From Demequina sp. TMPB413 (GTDB lineage: Bacteria > Actinomycetota > Actinomycetes > Actinomycetales > Demequinaceae): a DNA stretch of 64,000 bases. Position 1 is the stretch's first letter. The number at the start of each line of letters is the position of its first letter. Location: NCBI RefSeq assembly GCF_020447105.2, contig NZ_CP096184.1, positions 682,001 to 746,000 of the forward strand, written 5' to 3'. Made by a program: the position numbers and the translations under genes. Shown piece by piece: positions 46,274 through 54,207 of this stretch. Below the pieces are notes generated by a model. That model did not search any database. It was given only the letters and a program-made list of their open reading frames with translations, and had not been told where the DNA came from.

Positions 46274-47293
46274 ATGGACCTCGCGGCCCCTCCGGACCTG
46301 GGCCCGACGTGGCGGTGGCTGGCCCACTCGCGCCACCCGTCGGCCGAGTTGTTGCTACGCCGCGCGCGTCTCGAGGTGCCGTGGGGAATCGGCGTTGAGG
46401 GGGCGAGGACCGAACTGCTCGTCGACCCGGCGATGGCAGCATGCCTCTCGCAACAACGCGCCGACGGGTCGTGGGGGACCGCTTCGAACGCCGGCAGCCG
46501 CGTGCTGTCCACGCTCTGGGTGGTGAAGGCTCTGATCGAAGCTGGACTCGACGCACAGGTTGCAGCGGTTGACTCCGCCATCACCTTCCTGTCGCGGCAC
46601 GCGGTCACCGACGCGGGCTACTTCACGGTCTCTGGCACCGACAGCGGTGTGCTTCCTTGCTACGTGGGTCTCGTATCGAGACTCTTCCGTGACGCTGGGC
46701 GGATCGAGTTGGTGGGGCCGCAGGTTGAGTGGCTCACGCGCTATCAACAGGTAGGGGTTGCGGGCCAGGCGCGCCGCACCGCTGAAGAGTGGGGACACGG
46801 GCTCGACAGACGCTTCGGCGGCTGCTTTTCCTCGACGTCGTGCCTGATCGGCGTCGTCCGAGCGACGCAAGCATGGGCCGGTGGGAGCGAACCGGCCCAC
46901 GGTGAGGCCCTGGCTGTCTCGAGAGAGGCGTTGATGGAACGGTCGCTCGCCTTCACCAGAGACGGAGAGCGATTGCTCGACTTGCCGTCACCGCTCAAGG
47001 ATCCGGGCGGGTGGGCCTTGCCAGCCTTTCCCACCGACTGGCGCATCGACGCGATCGACGCCCTTCACGCGGTAGCGCTAGGTGAGGGACAACCTGACCC
47101 CCGCGTCGGGCGCGCCATCGCGCTCCTGATGGCGGCGAGACGGGACGACGGTTCGTGGGCGCGAGGCTGGCACGTCACCTCGCCCTACCTCAAGGGCTTG
47201 GGGGTGGCGCCGCGGGGCAAGGGGAGCCCGATCGTGACGGCGCGCGCCCTCGTGGCGCTAGCGCTTCTGACAGCGGCCGCCCCGGCCGACTGA
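46274..47293 (+). CDS. Terpenoid-cyclase/prenyltransferase-fold (alpha/alpha barrel) protein
   Basis: 339 residues. Two QW-like repeats are visible, QQRADGSWGTASNAGSRVLSTLW near residue 60 and ARRDDGSWARGW near residue 295, with helical pairs between them, as in squalene/hopene-cyclase-like barrels. The DxDD motif of true class II cyclases is not seen, and the protein is half the length of a cyclase, so it is probably a single-domain relative without cyclase activity. No signal peptide. Function unknown. It follows the EPS terminator and is probably independent. Confidence 0.65.
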   Translation: MDLAAPPDLGPTWRWLAHSRHPSAELLLRRARLEVPWGIGVEGARTELLVDPAMAACLSQQRADGSWGTASNAGSRVLSTLWVVKALIEAGLDAQVAAVDSAITFLSRHAVTDAGYFTVSGTDSGVLPCYVGLVSRLFRDAGRIELVGPQVEWLTRYQQVGVAGQARRTAEEWGHGLDRRFGGCFSSTSCLIGVVRATQAWAGGSEPAHGEALAVSREALMERSLAFTRDGERLLDLPSPLKDPGGWALPAFPTDWRIDAIDALHAVALGEGQPDPRVGRAIALLMAARRDDGSWARGWHVTSPYLKGLGVAPRGKGSPIVTARALVALALLTAAAPAD

Positions 47294-47400
47294 ATCGGTT
47301 CCGGCCCGTCGAGCCCAGGCGAGTGCCCGCCCAGCCCAGCCCAGCGTGAGCTCCGGCTCGTGCGAACCGGGCCGCGGCGTCGTCGGGTGACAATAGATGG

Positions 47401-48573
47401 GTGACCAGTCCCGCCACCGCCGCCCGCCTGCTGCCCGCTCTCCGCATCGGGCCGCTCGTGGTTGACACTCCCGTGATCCTTGCGCCCATGGCAGGCATCA
47501 CCAATGCGGCCTTCCGTCGTCTGTGCCGCGAGCACGGTGGCGGGCTCTATGTCGCCGAGATGGTCACGTCGCGCGCCCTCGTGGAACGCTCGCCAGAGAG
47601 CATGCGGATCATTGCCCACGATCCCGACGAGAAGCCGCGTTCAGTGCAGGTTTATGGCGTGGACCCCGCGACCATCGGAGCGGCGGTGAGGATCCTTGTA
47701 CAAGAGGACCGTGCTGACCACATTGATATGAACTTCGGCTGTCCCGTTCCCAAAGTGACGCGCAAAGGCGGGGGAGCGGTACTGCCGTGGAAGCGCGACC
47801 TGTTTAGGGACATCGTGCGCGCGGCCGTGCGCGAGGCGTCCAAGCGCGATATTCCTGTGACAGTCAAGATGCGCAAGGGCGTTGACGACGATCACCTGAC
47901 CTACCTCGACGCGGGCCGAATGGCCGAACGCGAGGGCGTCGCGGCAGTCGCGCTGCACGCGCGCACCGCTGCTGACTACTACTCGGGCGTGGCCGATTGG
48001 GATGCGATCGCGCGCCTGAAGGATGCGGTCACCAGCATCCCTGTGCTTGGAAACGGGGACATCTGGTCGGCCGAAGACGCGGTCGCGATGGTCGAACGGA
48101 CTGGTTGCGACGGCGTGGTGGTGGGGCGCGGGTGCATGGGCAGGCCGTGGCTCTTTGCCGACCTCCAGGCGGCGTTTGAGGGCCGGGACGAGCGAGTTCA
48201 GCCAGACCTGCGGCACGTCGCCGACACGATCTATCGTCACGGCCAACTGATGGTGTCGCACTTCAATGATGACGAGAACCGCGCCATGCGCGAGATTCGC
48301 AAGCATATTGCCTGGTACCTGAAGGGTTACCCGGTGGGAGGCGAGGTGCGCCGCCGCCTCGGCTTGGTCGAGTCCCTGGCGCAACTGCGAGGCATCCTGG
48401 ACGAGATGGACCTCGATTCACCGTTCCCAGGGCCCGACGCCGAAGGGCCTCGCGGCCGACAGGGCACCGCGCGCACGCCTGCCTGTCCTGACGGATGGCT
48501 GGATACTCAGGAGATCACGCCCGACCTCGAGCGTCGGCTGCGAGAGGCAGAGCTGTCGGTCTCTGGCGGCTAG
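47401..48573 (+). CDS. dusB: tRNA-dihydrouridine synthase (DusB family)
   Basis: 390 residues, GTG start. The FMN TIM barrel has ILAPMAGITNAAFRRLCREHG, YVAEMVTSRALVE, HIDMNFGCPVPKVTRKGGGA (catalytic Cys in NFGCP), VKMRKGVDDD, ALHARTAADYYSGVADW and GVVVGRGCMGRPWLF. Reduces uridines in the tRNA D-loop. Dgt follows about 1.2 kb downstream, a common neighbour. Confidence 0.95.
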   Translation: MTSPATAARLLPALRIGPLVVDTPVILAPMAGITNAAFRRLCREHGGGLYVAEMVTSRALVERSPESMRIIAHDPDEKPRSVQVYGVDPATIGAAVRILVQEDRADHIDMNFGCPVPKVTRKGGGAVLPWKRDLFRDIVRAAVREASKRDIPVTVKMRKGVDDDHLTYLDAGRMAEREGVAAVALHARTAADYYSGVADWDAIARLKDAVTSIPVLGNGDIWSAEDAVAMVERTGCDGVVVGRGCMGRPWLFADLQAAFEGRDERVQPDLRHVADTIYRHGQLMVSHFNDDENRAMREIRKHIAWYLKGYPVGGEVRRRLGLVESLAQLRGILDEMDLDSPFPGPDAEGPRGRQGTARTPACPDGWLDTQEITPDLERRLREAELSVSGG

Positions 48574-48592
48574 GTCCCGACACGCCCTGCAC

Positions 48593-48657
48593 CAGGCCGC
48601 AAGCCTCCCCGCAGCAGGCCGCAACCCTCCCCGCAACAGGCCGCAACCCTCCCCGCA
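48593..48657 (+). repeat. 22-nt tandem repeat, three units
   Basis: CAGGCCGCAASCCTCCCCGCA-type units start at 48593, 48615 and 48637 with only one or two differences, running directly into the left arm of the long hairpin at 48656. No spacers, so not CRISPR. Confidence 0.85.
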
Positions 48658-48708
48658 TATGGTTGTGGTGGACGTTTCGGCACGCCAAACGTCCACCACA
48701 ACCATATG
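48656..48708. repeat. Long perfect hairpin element, copy 1
   Basis: 22-nt arms (48656-48677 and 48687-48708) are perfectly complementary around a 9-nt loop CGGCACGCC. It begins CATATGG and ends CCATATG. It lies 6 nt beyond the stop of the minus-strand nuclease gene, so it could act as its terminator, but it is closely related to copy 2 at 49710, which lies upstream of that gene. Confidence 0.9.
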
Positions 48709-48713
48709 GCGCG

Positions 48714-49628
48714 CTATGAGGGGCTTGAACGCGCGCGAATGGCATCGGCAATGACGCGCTGGCACCATTGCGGCCTGCCCATCACGTCCTCATAGGTCAG
48801 CCGGATCGTTTGAATGCCGACGGATGCCAAGATTGCATCTCTCTCGAGGTCCTGGCGGCGACGTCGGTCGTCGTTGTGGTGTCGTTTGCCGTCTGTTTCG
48901 ACATCGAGGCGCGCGCCCGGGTGGTAGAAGTCTGCTTCGAACGTGCGCCCTGCAGGCCCGACGCGCGCGTGCCGAACAATCCCAGCAAACTCAGGTCCGA
49001 CGAGCACCTCTCGCGCCGTATGCAACTCGAGAAAACTGTCGATTCCACCAGCTAGGTCGTCGAGTAACTCGATGAACTGCCCGCGGCGTTTGAGGGTCGG
49101 ATAGGACAGGGCCCGCACCGCGATGGCTTGTGCGGTGACGAGCTCGCGTCGGACTGCCTCGATGGCGACGTCCCGACCGGCCCGGGTTCCAAGCTGTTCC
49201 CAGGATTGGATGGCAGTATCAATCGCTCCCGCGACCTCGACGCCCTGGGCGGTCATCGTCATCTGGGCGGGGGCTCGATGGCGGATCCGCATCCACGCGG
49301 GTCCCCGGATATGGACGCGCGGCCGCCCAAAGACGTGGACGACGCGCGGGTCGAGTGGCGTGAGCGACGCTAGGAAGGCGGCCGTCGCGCCACCCACAAC
49401 GCCGCGGTCGCCCAGCCACAAAGAGGTGGCGTGAGCGCGCGCCACTGTGGTGCGGGCGTGGACAGGTGAAACGTAAACACCCTCAAGAAGCCGTACCGCC
49501 GCGCCTCTTGCGATGGCCGTCTTGACGGCACTGTCTCCGAAGCGGCGACGCAGACGCGCGTGCGTCCAGGCTTGCGGAGCCGCTTCGAGCGATTGCGCGA
49601 GCGCTTGCCACGGGCGCGATGTGGTCAC
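48714..49628 (-). CDS. DUF559-domain (Vsr/PD-(D/E)XK-like) nuclease-family protein
   Basis: 304 residues. The N-terminal half has an AbiEi-like winged-helix/antitoxin-like start (RLRRRFGDSAVKTAIARGAAVRLLEGVYVSP). The C-terminal third has the DUF559 endonuclease-like pattern TFEADFYHPGARLDVETDGKRHHNDDRRRRQDLERD, with a D-ExDGK catalytic-like arrangement, and LASVGIQTIRLTYEDV. Such proteins are frequent, highly variable, often isolated genes in actinobacteria; their role (defence, repair or mobile) is unknown. Flanked on both sides by related hairpins. GTG/ATG start at 49626-49628. Confidence 0.75.
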   Translation of the reverse strand: MTTSRPWQALAQSLEAAPQAWTHARLRRRFGDSAVKTAIARGAAVRLLEGVYVSPVHARTTVARAHATSLWLGDRGVVGGATAAFLASLTPLDPRVVHVFGRPRVHIRGPAWMRIRHRAPAQMTMTAQGVEVAGAIDTAIQSWEQLGTRAGRDVAIEAVRRELVTAQAIAVRALSYPTLKRRGQFIELLDDLAGGIDSFLELHTAREVLVGPEFAGIVRHARVGPAGRTFEADFYHPGARLDVETDGKRHHNDDRRRRQDLERDAILASVGIQTIRLTYEDVMGRPQWCQRVIADAIRARSSPS

Positions 49629-49709
49629 GGCGACACGGTAGGCACGTGGGAGCTTGCCGCGTGAAGACCTGTGGATATCTGGTCGCCGGAGGCCGACCCG
49701 CGCCCCGCG

Positions 49710-49760
49710 ATATGGCTGTGGCGGACGTTCGGCATGCCGAAACGTCCGCCACAGCCATAT
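49710..49760. repeat. Long perfect hairpin element, copy 2
   Basis: 20-nt arms (49710-49729 and 49741-49760) are complementary around CGGCATGCCGA. It differs from copy 1 at two arm positions, and in both cases the partner base has changed too (49716/49754 and 49722/49748 are C-G where copy 1 has T-A). It is best aligned in the opposite orientation. A purine run (GGAGG repeats) follows to about 49792. Confidence 0.9.
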
Positions 49761-49812
49761 GCGGAGGGAGGCGGGAGGAGGGGGAGGAGGTGCGGCGCTA
49801 TAGCATCAAGGC

Positions 49813-51090
49813 GTGACCGCGTTCCCTGAGGGCTACGGCCCGTTCGACACTCAGAGATTTGTCGACGAGCCGCCCAAGCAGGCTAATAGGACTCCCTTTG
49901 AGAGGGATCGCGCGCGGATTGTTCACTCGGCCGCTCTGCGCAGGCTCGGTGCCAAGACTCAGGTGCTCGGCGCCGGCAGCGGAGACTTTGTCCGCACACG
50001 GTTGACCCACAGCCTCGAAGTGGCTCAAGTGGGCCGGGGCCTCGGCAAGGAACTTGGCTGCGACCCCGACGTGGTGGACGCAGCGTGTTTGGCGCACGAC
50101 CTGGGACACCCACCCTTCGGCCACAACGGCGAACGCGCCCTCGACTACGCGGCGCGGGACATCGGCGGGTTCGAGGGGAACGCGCAGACGCTGCGACTCC
50201 TGACGCGGCTCGAGCCCAAGTCCGTTCACCCAGAGACAGGAGCGAGCGTCGGGCTCAATCTGACCCGCGCCACACTCGACGCGAGCATCAAGTACCCGTG
50301 GCGGGAGAACGCCACACCGCTTCGCCCCGACGGCAGGCCCACGCGCAAGTTTGGCGTCTACGACGATGACCTCGCGGTGTTTGAGTGGCTGCGCGAGGGG
50401 GCCCCTGAGCGCACTCCCAGCTTCGAGGCCCAGGTGATGGACATTGCGGACGACATCGCATACTCCGTGCATGACGTGGAGGACGCGGTGGTCCACAATG
50501 CTGTGGCGCTGAGCAGACTTCGAGACGAAGGTCAGGCGCAGGCGGTCGCCGCGCACGTGCGGGAATGGTACGGCCGGGGGGATGAAGGAGCCGTGCTCGA
50601 ATCGCTCGATCGGCTGCGCGCACAGCCCTGGTGGATGGACACGTACGACGGTTCCCATCGCTCCTTGGCGAGCCTTAAGGACATGACGAGCCAGCTCATC
50701 GGCCGGTTCCTGTCGTCCATCGCCGACGCGACACGGGCCGAGTATGGCGACGGCCCCTTCGCGCGCCATACCGCTGGCCTCGTGATCCCTGAACAGACGG
50801 CCGCGGAGATTCTGTTGCTCAAGGGTGTGGCTGTACATTTCCTGATGGCCCCACGCGAGACGAGGCCCGCATACAAGGAGCAACGGGAGAAGTTGATCGA
50901 CCTGGTCGCTGCGCTCGCCGATCGCGGCCCAGACGCCTTGGAACAACACTTCGCGGTGTCGTGGCAAGACGCGACGGACGACGCTGCCCGGCTCAGGGTC
51001 GCTGTGGACCAGGTCGCGTCGCTCACCGACAAGTCGGCCTACGACTGGCATCACAAGTACGTGGTGAGGCCCAAGCGCTCCAAGGGTTAG
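49813..51090 (+). CDS. dgt: Deoxyguanosinetriphosphate triphosphohydrolase-like HD protein
   Basis: 425 residues, GTG start. HD-domain signature: VRTRLTHSLEVAQVGRG, ACLAHDLGHPPFGHNGERAL (HD pair) and VMDIADDIAYSVHDVEDAV. The C-terminal helical domain is complete. Hydrolyses dNTPs to deoxynucleosides and tripolyphosphate. Just upstream of the dusB-dgt-dnaG neighbourhood seen in many actinobacteria. Confidence 0.94.
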   Translation: MTAFPEGYGPFDTQRFVDEPPKQANRTPFERDRARIVHSAALRRLGAKTQVLGAGSGDFVRTRLTHSLEVAQVGRGLGKELGCDPDVVDAACLAHDLGHPPFGHNGERALDYAARDIGGFEGNAQTLRLLTRLEPKSVHPETGASVGLNLTRATLDASIKYPWRENATPLRPDGRPTRKFGVYDDDLAVFEWLREGAPERTPSFEAQVMDIADDIAYSVHDVEDAVVHNAVALSRLRDEGQAQAVAAHVREWYGRGDEGAVLESLDRLRAQPWWMDTYDGSHRSLASLKDMTSQLIGRFLSSIADATRAEYGDGPFARHTAGLVIPEQTAAEILLLKGVAVHFLMAPRETRPAYKEQREKLIDLVAALADRGPDALEQHFAVSWQDATDDAARLRVAVDQVASLTDKSAYDWHHKYVVRPKRSKG

Positions 51091-51207
51091 ATGCTGCGTG
51101 CCACCTGATCGGGGGTGTTCCTGGCGAGCCGCCGAGGGTGACCGGGTTTTCCACAGCCCCCAGTCTTGGGGTACCGGGAGTCCGGTTTGGTCGGTATGGT
51201 CTCGGGC

Positions 51208-51819
51208 ATGACTCGACTGCTGCGTGTTGCAGCGGTCGTTGTCCTCGTGGGGGGCGCGGCTGCTGTTCTGTCATCTTGTTCGAACGATCCTGGGGCGATC
51301 GTGACGACCACTCCAACGGCCCCCGTGACTGCCGAGCCTGTCTCGTCTCCAAGTCCGACGCCGAGCGTGACTCCTGAAGAGGAACTGCTCGAGCAGATCC
51401 CCGAAAACGCGCGGGGGGAGGACTTTCAGAGTGCGAGCAACTTCGCGAAGTTCTTCGTGCAGCTCTATCCCGAGTTGTTCAAGAGCGGCGACGCTGAACT
51501 GTTTGCGACATTGTCGGCCCCGAGTTGCGAGTTCTGCGAAAGTGCGCTCGAAAGTTACGAGGCCTTTGCTGCGAGCGGTGACAACTACACCGGCGGCGAC
51601 ATCCAAACTCCTGATCCTGCACAGTTCACAGGAGGTCTGCAGCCAGACGGTACCTGGCTAGTGCAGTTTCCGATGGAGATCGAGGCGTCCGCCACCACGT
51701 CCGCCGCGGGCGCCCCGGTTGGCACGACTCAGCCGGCTTCCGTGAGGACAGCAGTCGCGCTCGAATTCACAGACGGCCGCTGGATGGTCCTCGGTATTAA
51801 CTCCGAGAAGCAGGCTTAG
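51208..51819 (+). CDS. DUF6318-like secreted lipoprotein
   Basis: 203 residues from ATG at 51208. Lipoprotein signal VAAVVVLVGGAAAVLSSCSNDPG with lipobox LSSC, a Ser/Thr/Pro spacer to about residue 55, then a compact domain (SASNFAKFFVQLYPELFKSGDAELFATLSAPSCEFC) with a CxxC pair and a terminal DGRWMVLGI. I recognise the DUF6318 type; function unknown. Alternative ATG at 51196. The partner secreted gene starts 5 nt later. Confidence 0.7.
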   Translation: MTRLLRVAAVVVLVGGAAAVLSSCSNDPGAIVTTTPTAPVTAEPVSSPSPTPSVTPEEELLEQIPENARGEDFQSASNFAKFFVQLYPELFKSGDAELFATLSAPSCEFCESALESYEAFAASGDNYTGGDIQTPDPAQFTGGLQPDGTWLVQFPMEIEASATTSAAGAPVGTTQPASVRTAVALEFTDGRWMVLGINSEKQA

Positions 51820-51824
51820 TAGGG

Positions 51825-52853
51825 ATGGCCGGTTTGGGGGGATACGGGATCGCGCTTCTGGGAGCGTTCGCCCTCGTCACTGGGACCGGGCCGATCGACT
51901 GGTTGTCGGAGACGACGGACAGCGAGGTCGAGCTGTGGGGAAGCCAGCAAGCATCAGCGCAGGGCGCTCCGACAGGTGGCGCTGGTTCAGGTGATCTGTG
52001 GATGCGCCATGAGTTGTGTCGTGAGTGGTTCACGGTTGAGCTCACGGGTCAGATGTTTCCCGGGGTGTGGCCGGGGGAGATTCCCGAGTGCGCGACGGTG
52101 TTGCCTGCGCCACCGACCCTGTGTCCCGAGGGGGAGGCGGCGTTGGATCCGTGGTGGAGGTCTGAGGACCTGGGCGGCGGTGCGTATGGTCCGTGGACGC
52201 AGGTCGGTGGCTTCCAATGTGGCTCCGACATTTTGTTGGCTCAGGTGGAGCAGGCGTGGGCGAGTATGCCGATTGCGCCGAACACGTACGACGTGCAACC
52301 CGAGGGTGGGTATGCGGTCGCTGAGCTCGGTGTGAACCTGATCGTGGACACGAACCCGCGGACGATGGACGTCACCTTGCTGGGCACTCCCGTCACGATT
52401 CGGGCCGTGCCCACCTTGTACACGTGGACCAACACGGATGGCACGGTGTGGACCTCCACCGATCCTGGCAAGCCTTATGCGGATGGTGGGGAACCGTTCA
52501 CGTTCCCCCGCACACCCGAACACCGCACCACGTTCACGCTCACCACCACGTGGAGGGGTGAGTTCACCACCAACGGTGGTGCCACCTGGAGGGACGCACC
52601 AGGCACCGCGACCACCACATCCGGTGCCACCACGGTGCACGTGTACAACCCCCACACCCACCGGGTCGATTGCGACCTCGACGGAAACTGTGCCAACGGC
52701 ACCCAAGGCGGCGGGAACCAGAAAACCGTGTTCGACCCCGACGGAGACGGCATCCTCAACTACCAAATCCCCGACCACAAAATCGACGACTACCTGACCA
52801 CCCGCGACGCCGAGAAACGCTGGACAGACCCAGAACGCAAAAGCACCGAGTAG
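51825..52853 (+). CDS. Secreted hypothetical protein with beta-rich (PKD-like) domain
   Basis: 342 residues. N-terminal hydrophobic segment YGIALLGAFALVTGTG serves as signal/anchor. The mature part is rich in Thr, Trp and Gly, with five or more Cys, YTWTNTDGTVWTSTDPG and TFTLTTTWRGEFTTNGGATW strands resembling PKD-type domains, and a C-terminal GDGILNYQIPDHKIDDY. Five nt after the lipoprotein stop, so likely co-transcribed and functionally paired. Function not known. Confidence 0.6.
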   Translation: MAGLGGYGIALLGAFALVTGTGPIDWLSETTDSEVELWGSQQASAQGAPTGGAGSGDLWMRHELCREWFTVELTGQMFPGVWPGEIPECATVLPAPPTLCPEGEAALDPWWRSEDLGGGAYGPWTQVGGFQCGSDILLAQVEQAWASMPIAPNTYDVQPEGGYAVAELGVNLIVDTNPRTMDVTLLGTPVTIRAVPTLYTWTNTDGTVWTSTDPGKPYADGGEPFTFPRTPEHRTTFTLTTTWRGEFTTNGGATWRDAPGTATTTSGATTVHVYNPHTHRVDCDLDGNCANGTQGGGNQKTVFDPDGDGILNYQIPDHKIDDYLTTRDAEKRWTDPERKSTE

Positions 52854-52877
52854 CGGGATACCGCCGCCGATCCTCCC

Positions 52878-53276
52878 CTAAGCGCCGCTAGCCACGTGCT
52901 CGGTGGCGGTTCGGCGGTTGCGAAGCAAGGCCCAGAGCGCGAGCATCGGCAAGATCAACGGCACCCAGCCGTACGCCGAGCCGTAGCCCGTCCACACGGT
53001 CTCATCCGGCCACCAGGAGGACTCGATGTACCCGAGGGTTCCCACGATGACAACGCCCGCCAACTCGATGGACGTGCCGATCAGCGCCAGGTGGCTGAGC
53101 CCTTTCAGCAGGGCCACCGCAATCACCAAGTACAGGGCGGCAGAAAGCGCCGAGACGGAGTAGGCGAGCGGGGCGTCGTCGAACTTGGTGGCGATTTGGT
53201 ACGAAGACCTGCCGAGCGCGGCGAGAGCGAGCACCGCGTAGGCAACGATGAGGCCGATGCGCGCGAGCGGGTTCAC
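52878..53276 (-). CDS. Four-helix membrane protein, unknown
   Basis: 132 residues with four hydrophobic helices (about 5-25, 42-60, 65-85, 100-118) and a basic tail RNRRTATEHVASGA. Start overlaps the upstream gene by 4 nt (ATGA-type), forming a three-gene minus-strand set with 53273 and 53683. I do not recognise a family. Confidence 0.65.
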   Translation of the reverse strand: MNPLARIGLIVAYAVLALAALGRSSYQIATKFDDAPLAYSVSALSAALYLVIAVALLKGLSHLALIGTSIELAGVVIVGTLGYIESSWWPDETVWTGYGSAYGWVPLILPMLALWALLRNRRTATEHVASGA

Positions 53277-53686
53277 AGCGCACCTTCAAAGATCACGGCG
53301 AGGCGCCAGGCGACGACGGCGGCCGCGACGGCGATGATCATGGCTGCCACGGCGTCGACGCGCGCGATTTGGTCGGGCTGCAACACCGGGCGGTTGGGGT
53401 CGGGGTCATCGGCGTCAGGAGAGCCGAGGCGGCCGATGCCGAGCAAAGGAAGCAAAGCGACGGCCGCAAGCCCGTAGCCGATGGTGATGACCACAGGGAC
53501 GTCCCCGGAGACGATCGCCGTCAGCAGGGTCAGGACCTCCACGAGCGTCACGACATAGAAACCGGTGACGGCCCACTGGAGGACGCGGTGAGCGCGCACC
53601 CACGCAAGAGTGATGGCGGCGACCACAAAGAGCACGGCGGTGGCGACGAGTACCGCCGGGTAGACGGCGTCGAGAAAAGCGGTCAC
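53273..53686 (-). CDS. Four-helix membrane protein, unknown
   Basis: 137 residues from the GTG at 53684-53686, which overlaps the DUF6941-like stop. MTAFLDAVYPAVLVATAVLFVV and three more helices; a hydrophilic loop DADDPDPNRPVLQPDQIARV in the middle. The longer frame to 53809 lies inside the neighbour and is discarded. Possibly a partner of the 52878 membrane protein. Confidence 0.65.
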   Translation of the reverse strand: MTAFLDAVYPAVLVATAVLFVVAAITLAWVRAHRVLQWAVTGFYVVTLVEVLTLLTAIVSGDVPVVITIGYGLAAVALLPLLGIGRLGSPDADDPDPNRPVLQPDQIARVDAVAAMIIAVAAAVVAWRLAVIFEGAL

Positions 53687-54135
53687 TGCTGTTGAGCGAG
53701 CTGCACGCGCATCGGGAGGCGTGCCTCCTCTGTGCCGTCGATCGATACGACCCAGTTGAACTTCGTGGCTTGGGCGAAGCGCATGCCATCGACAGCGAAG
53801 GCGAAGCAAGCGACTTGCTCGTCCCCGTCAACGAGCAGCGGAGGCCTGCCGAGCGTGAATTCGCCGCCGAGTGCCTGGACGGCCTCCGGCTTGCCGTCCT
53901 CACCCATGCGTGCGCCAACGGGGTAGGGCTTGCCGTCCTCGGTCACGAGCCTCAGCTCGAAACGGTGCGACACGTTGGTGTCGGTGAAGGGCACGTGGAC
54001 TACCGCCGCCACTGCGAGTCGGCGGTGCACCGCGGGGAATGAGCGCACAAAGACCGTGTTCCACCCCGCACCCAGGGCATAGATCTTGTTGTTCACCACT
54101 TCTGCCGAATCGGCAAGGAAGGCATCAACCCTCAC
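53683..54135 (-). CDS. DUF6941-like protein
   Basis: 150 residues, GTG start. MRVDAFLADSAEVVNNKIYALGAGWNTV, then beta-rich HRRLAVAAVVHVPFTDTNVSHRFELRLV and VDGDEQVACFAFAVDGMRF. I recognise the pattern seen in actinobacterial DUF6941 proteins; function unknown. No signal peptide. First gene of a three-gene minus-strand unit divergent from dnaG. Confidence 0.65.
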   Translation of the reverse strand: MRVDAFLADSAEVVNNKIYALGAGWNTVFVRSFPAVHRRLAVAAVVHVPFTDTNVSHRFELRLVTEDGKPYPVGARMGEDGKPEAVQALGGEFTLGRPPLLVDGDEQVACFAFAVDGMRFAQATKFNWVVSIDGTEEARLPMRVQLAQQQ

Positions 54136-54207
54136 GCTCGTCTCCTCTCGTCGCTGCCGCCTAGCCTACCTACGAACTGGTGCCCGGTCGGGCCTAGAGT
54201 GTGACCC

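Noticed and set aside
48593..48657. CRISPR-like repeats
   Set aside because: Units are adjacent without spacers and only three copies exist; no cas genes are in the window.
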